IMG/VR virus record: IMGVR_UViG_3300025603_000039
Location: 1-36,620 of that record
Source of the DNA: a virus
Length of the DNA: 36,620 bases
Direction: 5' to 3' (one strand)
Below, one piece after another: positions 32,607-36,620 of this stretch. Position 1 is the stretch's first letter. Each line of letters opens with the position of its first letter. A program made the translations under genes and the position numbers. The notes beneath the pieces were generated by a model, which worked only from the letters and a program-made list of their open reading frames with translations, was not told where the DNA came from and did not search any database.

Positions 32607-35084
32607 TTACTCAGGAGTAGCATGCGGTGATACAGTAGGTGTTGCAGCACTATTATCAGTCGGATCGACAGTCGGTGGATTGGCATTAGCTGCATCAATT
32701 TCTTGTTGTAAACTTCTAAGTGCATCTGCTTCTTCGTTATGAAATCTGTTTACCACACTATTCCTAACTGCCTGAGTACTACTGCGGAAATATCTTCCGC
32801 CATTTTCTGCTCGGCGCTCTGCATATACTGCCCTAATTAATGCAGCATCTGTAGGAGTTGTTGAAGTTATTTCAGTTGGAGGATAACCCAACCCGTCTAG
32901 TGCTCTACGGAATACATTCCTTGCGCCGCCTGGGCCATGTTGAATTGAGGTTGAAAATACTGCTTGTTGTACAGTTCTAGCTCGTGTTGTAGAATCAAGC
33001 CCAGTTGCGTTTTTAATTAATCTATTTCCAGGAGTAAAGTAAGATATTGCTGTATATTCACTTTGTGCATTGCCGCCTGCTGGAGTTCCCATTACTTGAG
33101 CCCAAGCTGTTTTATATGCATCAGTGCCCGCTCTTCCTCCTGCTGCGCCGCCTGCTGCTTGCATTTGCGAGTCTAAATTAGGATGTGCTTGTGCAAGCCA
33201 TGCATGAAATTCATTCAATGCTCCGGTATTAGCAGCAAGCTGGTATTTTCCATAACTCCATCCGCCTGTACTATCCCATCCAATAGTTCCAGGATCGCCT
33301 TTAGATTCATATTTTTCACTTAGTGCACCAATATTAAAATCAAATGTATGAGTACTATTATAATTTCCCGGTGGAACAGATGCCTGACCATTGCCGCTTA
33401 CTCGACTTTGCACTCCGGTGCTTACGTTGCCGCCGCTTCCTGTTACGTATGCACTGTTTGTGCGACCTTGTAAATTTTTATCAAACGTATCCGGAGTAAG
33501 CACGCGGTCTGCTGACGGTAACCCGCCAGGCTGTTCTCTATCTGTTTGTATCTTCTTAAACGCCATTGGGTCCATATTTTCGTGATGTGGCCAAGGCTCG
33601 TGTTGTGGTGCTCTTGTAATTATAGTATCGTATCCGTTTATAATTCCGCCAGGTTTTACACGCGGTAACGTGTGTGTACTTAGTGGCTGCACTGCACTTG
33701 CTGCATTTGCAGTAGGAGCTGTTGGTCCATTCATATGCACATAGGTTGCAGTTTCTCTATGTTCTTTAGCACTATTAATAAACGTATTGCCGGCCGCGGT
33801 AAGTCTATTGTCTTGACCACTTTTAATATGTAAACTTTTTGCAGTATCAATATATTGAGATTGGTTTACTTTTATGTGTTGATTTTGTCCTACAGTAATT
33901 TTACTGTCTTTGCCAACATATAAATTAAAATCTGTTTTAGATTCTATCTGCACTCTTCCAGAAGATGCACCCTTTGCTCTGCCTGCGGCTTTGATATTAA
34001 CATTTCTGCCTGCTTCCATGTTTATGTCACGTTCAGCAGTAATGTTTAGATCATTTTCAGTCATAATACTAACACTGTCTTGTGCATGAATATCAATTTT
34101 GCCATCGCTGGTCATTTCAATCCATGTAGATCCTCGGGCATTACCAATGTAGATTAAATCTTCACTATTGTGCATTAATATTTGATGCCCGGTCCTAGTT
34201 CTAAAACGCATTAATTCGTTTTGTGGAATAGTTCTGTCGCCGCCGGCTTCATTGTTGCCTTTGTTTTTGTAAATAGGCGGGCCATCTTCTGCATGCGTTG
34301 CACGCACAAATCTTTCGTCGCCGTCATCCATTACAAATGCACTACCGCCTAATCTGTTAGACGGAACATTTACTTTATTACCTACTGTTCCGATTTCTAC
34401 TGTTGGATGTCCATCACGGCGATCTTTAGGACCAGGTGTACTTATGCCAAATACTGCACTAGGCATTTCGCGGCGTGAACTAGTCGTAGTTGTACCGCGA
34501 ACTTCGTCATTTAACAATCCTTGTATTTCTAAAGATTCTGAGAAATCCTTGTTGTAAGGTTTAGCAAACAATGTAGGATCGACCCGCGACCCGCTTTCAA
34601 TTGATTTATTGTATTCACCTACTGGAAGTTTTCTGCCTTTTAACGGTGGCGGCGTAATTCCAGTTGTGTTTTCTGTAGATGCTCTTCCATCAGGCACCAT
34701 AAAATTCATATAGTCTGCAGGTATACAGCCAATCCAATACCCAAAGTTTGCATTTCCTTCTGCAAAAATTACAAGTACTTTGGTACCTACATCAGGAGGT
34801 ACCATCCACATGCCGTATGACTTTTGTGTATGTTCGTAGCCGTCGTTTGCAGTAAGTGCAGCATTTGGTGTTACTCCGTAAAATGGACTTAAATATCGAA
34901 CGTTTAACAACTCTCCGCTGCGTTCTGGCGTGCCGCCGGCACTTGTATATTTTAATAATTCAACAACTAACCCGCCCATATATCGTGTATCGAGGTTGTT
35001 AACAACAACAGCTTCATACGGTCCAGAGTCTTTAAATCCTGTTGTTTGGGTGTTGGTAGTTCTTGTGTAATTTCCGTTTGCCAT
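32607..35084 (-). CDS. Baseplate hub/spike protein, gp5-like, with C-terminal putative peptidoglycan-degrading domain
   Basis: This is an 825-residue protein. Residues about 20-130 are a gp5/VgrG-type OB-fold (GPYEAVVVNNLDTRYMG; PPDVGTKVLVIFAEGNANFGYWIG). Residues about 295-450 show the short alternating repeats of a trimeric beta-helix spike (SIMTENDLNITAERD; INMEAGRNVNIKA; KITVGQNQHIKVNQSQ). After a linker, residues about 585-785 form a globular domain starting LSEKYESKGDPGT, with WSYGKYQLA and HGPGG further on. E593 in the YES motif is the likely catalytic acid, as in lysozyme-like and transglycosylase domains, though no exact family is asserted. In T4 gp5 the lysozyme precedes the beta-helix; here the enzyme follows it. 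The spike would puncture the outer membrane and open the cell wall at infection. It starts 3 nt after the 445-aa gene. Hub role confident, enzyme class moderate. Confidence 0.85.
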   Translation of the reverse strand: MANGNYTRTTNTQTTGFKDSGPYEAVVVNNLDTRYMGGLVVELLKYTSAGGTPERSGELLNVRYLSPFYGVTPNAALTANDGYEHTQKSYGMWMVPPDVGTKVLVIFAEGNANFGYWIGCIPADYMNFMVPDGRASTENTTGITPPPLKGRKLPVGEYNKSIESGSRVDPTLFAKPYNKDFSESLEIQGLLNDEVRGTTTTSSRREMPSAVFGISTPGPKDRRDGHPTVEIGTVGNKVNVPSNRLGGSAFVMDDGDERFVRATHAEDGPPIYKNKGNNEAGGDRTIPQNELMRFRTRTGHQILMHNSEDLIYIGNARGSTWIEMTSDGKIDIHAQDSVSIMTENDLNITAERDINMEAGRNVNIKAAGRAKGASSGRVQIESKTDFNLYVGKDSKITVGQNQHIKVNQSQYIDTAKSLHIKSGQDNRLTAAGNTFINSAKEHRETATYVHMNGPTAPTANAASAVQPLSTHTLPRVKPGGIINGYDTIITRAPQHEPWPHHENMDPMAFKKIQTDREQPGGLPSADRVLTPDTFDKNLQGRTNSAYVTGSGGNVSTGVQSRVSGNGQASVPPGNYNSTHTFDFNIGALSEKYESKGDPGTIGWDSTGGWSYGKYQLAANTGALNEFHAWLAQAHPNLDSQMQAAGGAAGGRAGTDAYKTAWAQVMGTPAGGNAQSEYTAISYFTPGNRLIKNATGLDSTTRARTVQQAVFSTSIQHGPGGARNVFRRALDGLGYPPTEITSTTPTDAALIRAVYAERRAENGGRYFRSSTQAVRNSVVNRFHNEEADALRSLQQEIDAANANPPTVDPTDNSAATPTVSPHATPE

Positions 35085-35087
35085 ATA

Positions 35088-36425
35088 TTAGCCTGCGCCT
35101 CCACTTAGTGCTGCTGCTTCTTTTCGTTGTCGTAATCTACTGGGTCCGCCGGTAGTTGTGCCAGCTGGAATAACTGTGTCGTTTACCGGTGTATTTGATA
35201 CTCTTGGAGTAGAATTTGGAACAGATGTATTACCTGCTACATTCATACTTGCGCCTCCACCGTTAGGCGTAAACACTTTTTTACCACTATTAAAGTCATA
35301 TCTATCAAACCCGCCCTGCAACGGCTCGTATATATATACATTTGCACTGCTATTAGTAGGTGTTGTTGACTGTCCTGATGTAGGAGTGGAAGGTTGTTGA
35401 GTTACTGTAGTAGGTGCTGTTGCAGTTGCGGCGGCGGCATCAGCGCGGCGCTGAGCAACTTCGGCTGCGCCATTACCTCTACCGCCGCCAACTGCTGCCG
35501 ACGGTGATGATGTTTGCACAGGAGAAGTATTTTGTTGATTACGACCTCTTGGGTCATTTGCATCTGGATTTGGTATTACTGATGCAGGAGCAGCGGCGGC
35601 GGCCCTAGCTTGCCTCATAATTGCATCATCGTAAGGAACACTTGCAGGGGGTGTTGCTCCGCTGCCGCCCGCAGTAGTAACTGGTGGGTTATTAGGTAAA
35701 CATGGATCAGTACCTGTTTGGGCACCTGTTGCTAATGCTGCTGCTGCTGGTACTCTAACTGTTGGGCCTGCTCCGCCAAATGCATCTAATGGTCCTGCTG
35801 CACCAACTGTTGGTCCTGCGCCGCCAAATGCATCTAATCCTACTTCTGCAGGTACAGTTTCACTTTCTGTTACTACTCCAGCAGCACCTACTTTAGCAGT
35901 TGTAGTAGTTACTGTAGTATTTCCTGTTGTTCTGCTAGTAGTAGCTTCTGACTGTGTTTCTGGTCTACTGTCATCTCGTGCAGGATCAGGAACATATACT
36001 CGAAGTCCCTGATAAGGTGATAACCGTATGGCGCCATCGGGCATTTGAGTAAACGCATTTGCGGAACTGCCCCATCTACTGCCTTGATCAGTTCGCAATT
36101 CGTCGTAATAATCAAGCAATGGGAGTATGTCTACTGTATTATTAGAATTTCCATTGCCAAAGCTTACATATTTTACTACCCAATAATTTTTATTGTTAGG
36201 ATGGAGTACATCTTCGCCTTCATTGTCAATTACTATAACTAATCCAGATTCACCTTGTCGCAGAAAAATTTGTTCTCCAAATTCATTTAAATCGTTGACA
36301 TTTTGAAAACAAAGTTGCCCGAGACTATTCCTCCAGCCCGCTTGTAAATTAACTTCAACTGCATTTTCTTGGTCTAATTTTCCTACTGCTTCTTCTGGTA
36401 AACCGCTGTCATCATCATCTGCCAT
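35088..36425 (-). CDS. Probable structural protein with ordered N-terminus and disordered Ala/Thr/Pro tail (445 aa)
   Basis: Residues 1-about 148 look folded: an acidic start (MADDDDSGLPEE), a WRNSLGQLCFQNVNDLNEFGEQI segment, beta-strands GLVIVIDNEG and YWVVKYVSFGNG, and an end at LSPYQGLRVYVPDP. From about 150 to 445 the sequence is low-complexity Ala, Thr, Pro, Gly and Ser, with an 11-residue repeat LDAFGGAGPTV at 197-207 and 213-223. I do not recognise the family. It lies directly upstream of the spike gene (3-nt gap), so a hub- or spike-associated role is plausible. It does not resemble T4 gp53. AGGA lies 8-9 nt before the ATG. The tail could be a flexible linker, a scaffold region or a target for processing. 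No signal peptide or membrane segment was seen. Confidence 0.72.
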   Translation of the reverse strand: MADDDDSGLPEEAVGKLDQENAVEVNLQAGWRNSLGQLCFQNVNDLNEFGEQIFLRQGESGLVIVIDNEGEDVLHPNNKNYWVVKYVSFGNGNSNNTVDILPLLDYYDELRTDQGSRWGSSANAFTQMPDGAIRLSPYQGLRVYVPDPARDDSRPETQSEATTSRTTGNTTVTTTTAKVGAAGVVTESETVPAEVGLDAFGGAGPTVGAAGPLDAFGGAGPTVRVPAAAALATGAQTGTDPCLPNNPPVTTAGGSGATPPASVPYDDAIMRQARAAAAAPASVIPNPDANDPRGRNQQNTSPVQTSSPSAAVGGGRGNGAAEVAQRRADAAAATATAPTTVTQQPSTPTSGQSTTPTNSSANVYIYEPLQGGFDRYDFNSGKKVFTPNGGGASMNVAGNTSVPNSTPRVSNTPVNDTVIPAGTTTGGPSRLRQRKEAAALSGGAG

Positions 36426-36429
36426 TATC

Positions 36430-36620
36430 TTATCCTAATAAACTTCTAACTCTTGCTTTTGCTGCGTCTGTTGCAGCAGAAACTCCTTGATTACCAGCAG
36501 TATTTACAGCACTACTAACTCGAGATACAGCACTGCTGGCTTGTGATGACAAATCATTTATTCCAGCCGCAGTTGCTATTCTTGGAATAACTTTAGTTAA
36601 GTCTGGAACATTTGCTATTC
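36430..36620 (-). CDS. C-terminal end of an upstream gene (N-terminus beyond right edge)
   Basis: An open frame enters from the right edge and stops at TAA 36432-36430, giving about 63 residues ending AKARVRSLLG. The visible part is Ala/Ser-rich with helical heptad-like spacing (ASSAVSRVSSAVNTAG), similar in composition to the disordered tail of the next protein. It ends 4 nt before that protein's ATG, so both probably belong to one operon. The family cannot be told from the fragment. Its position suggests another baseplate or tail gene. Confidence 0.6.
   Translation of the reverse strand, partial: IANVPDLTKVIPRIATAAGINDLSSQASSAVSRVSSAVNTAGNQGVSAATDAAKARVRSLLG

Noticed and set aside
35088-36425. 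445-aa protein considered as a T4 gp53 equivalent because of its place before the gp5-like gene
   Set aside because: No resemblance to gp53 motifs was visible and more than half of the protein is low-complexity; position alone is not enough.

Overview
The window is a single, tightly packed, leftward-transcribed (minus-strand) late structural module of an AT-rich tailed phage. The recognisable genes are tail baseplate and fibre genes of the T4-like myovirus type. A gp5-like hub/spike, gp25-like and gp6-like baseplate wedge proteins are followed by a giant structural protein and collar-domain fibres, with a 2-oxoglutarate/Fe(II) oxygenase among the tail genes. This combination is typical of marine T4-like phages (cyanomyoviruses and pelagimyophages). 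The host cannot be fixed from this window alone. No integrase, tRNA, CRISPR array or insertion sequence was seen.

Layout in transcription order, from right to left. (1) 36430-36620: C-terminal end of an upstream gene. (2) 35088-36425: 445-aa protein with an ordered N-terminus and a long disordered tail. (3) 32607-35084: gp5-like OB-fold plus beta-helix spike with a C-terminal putative peptidoglycan-degrading domain. (4) 32148-32582: gp25-like wedge protein. (5) 28600-32082: gp6-like wedge protein. (6) 13217-28600: one uninterrupted 5127-aa structural protein that fills 42% of the window. (7) 12594-13196: 200-aa structural protein. (8) 7096-12583: three fibre proteins that share an N-terminal module of about 230 aa, one ending in a tail-collar domain. 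(9) 3507-7093: two paralogous tail proteins, the second extended by Calx-beta, Ig-like and polyproline segments. (10) 2883-3503: P4H-type 2OG-Fe(II) oxygenase. (11) 1-2816: a separately promoted group made of a small unknown protein, two DxD glycosyltransferases and a partial protein running off the left edge.

Genes 2 to 9 would build the baseplate, spike and fibres. Genes 10 and 11 look like accessory modification functions next to the fibre genes. The most interesting possibility is that the prolyl-hydroxylase-like oxygenase, encoded 3 nt after a tail protein with more than 50 linker prolines (one run of 19), works with the two glycosyltransferases to modify that protein. This is inference from gene order and family knowledge.

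Regulation: ATAAATA elements resembling T4-type late promoters lie just upstream of several genes. The glycosyltransferase group instead has a perfect-consensus sigma70 promoter (TTGACA, 17 bp, TATAAT). Its start point falls inside a twin AGTATACT palindrome abutting the first start codon, an arrangement that recalls RBS-hairpin control in T4. At the left edge a direct repeat of exactly 127 bp may be a real in-frame domain duplication or an assembly-graph artefact.
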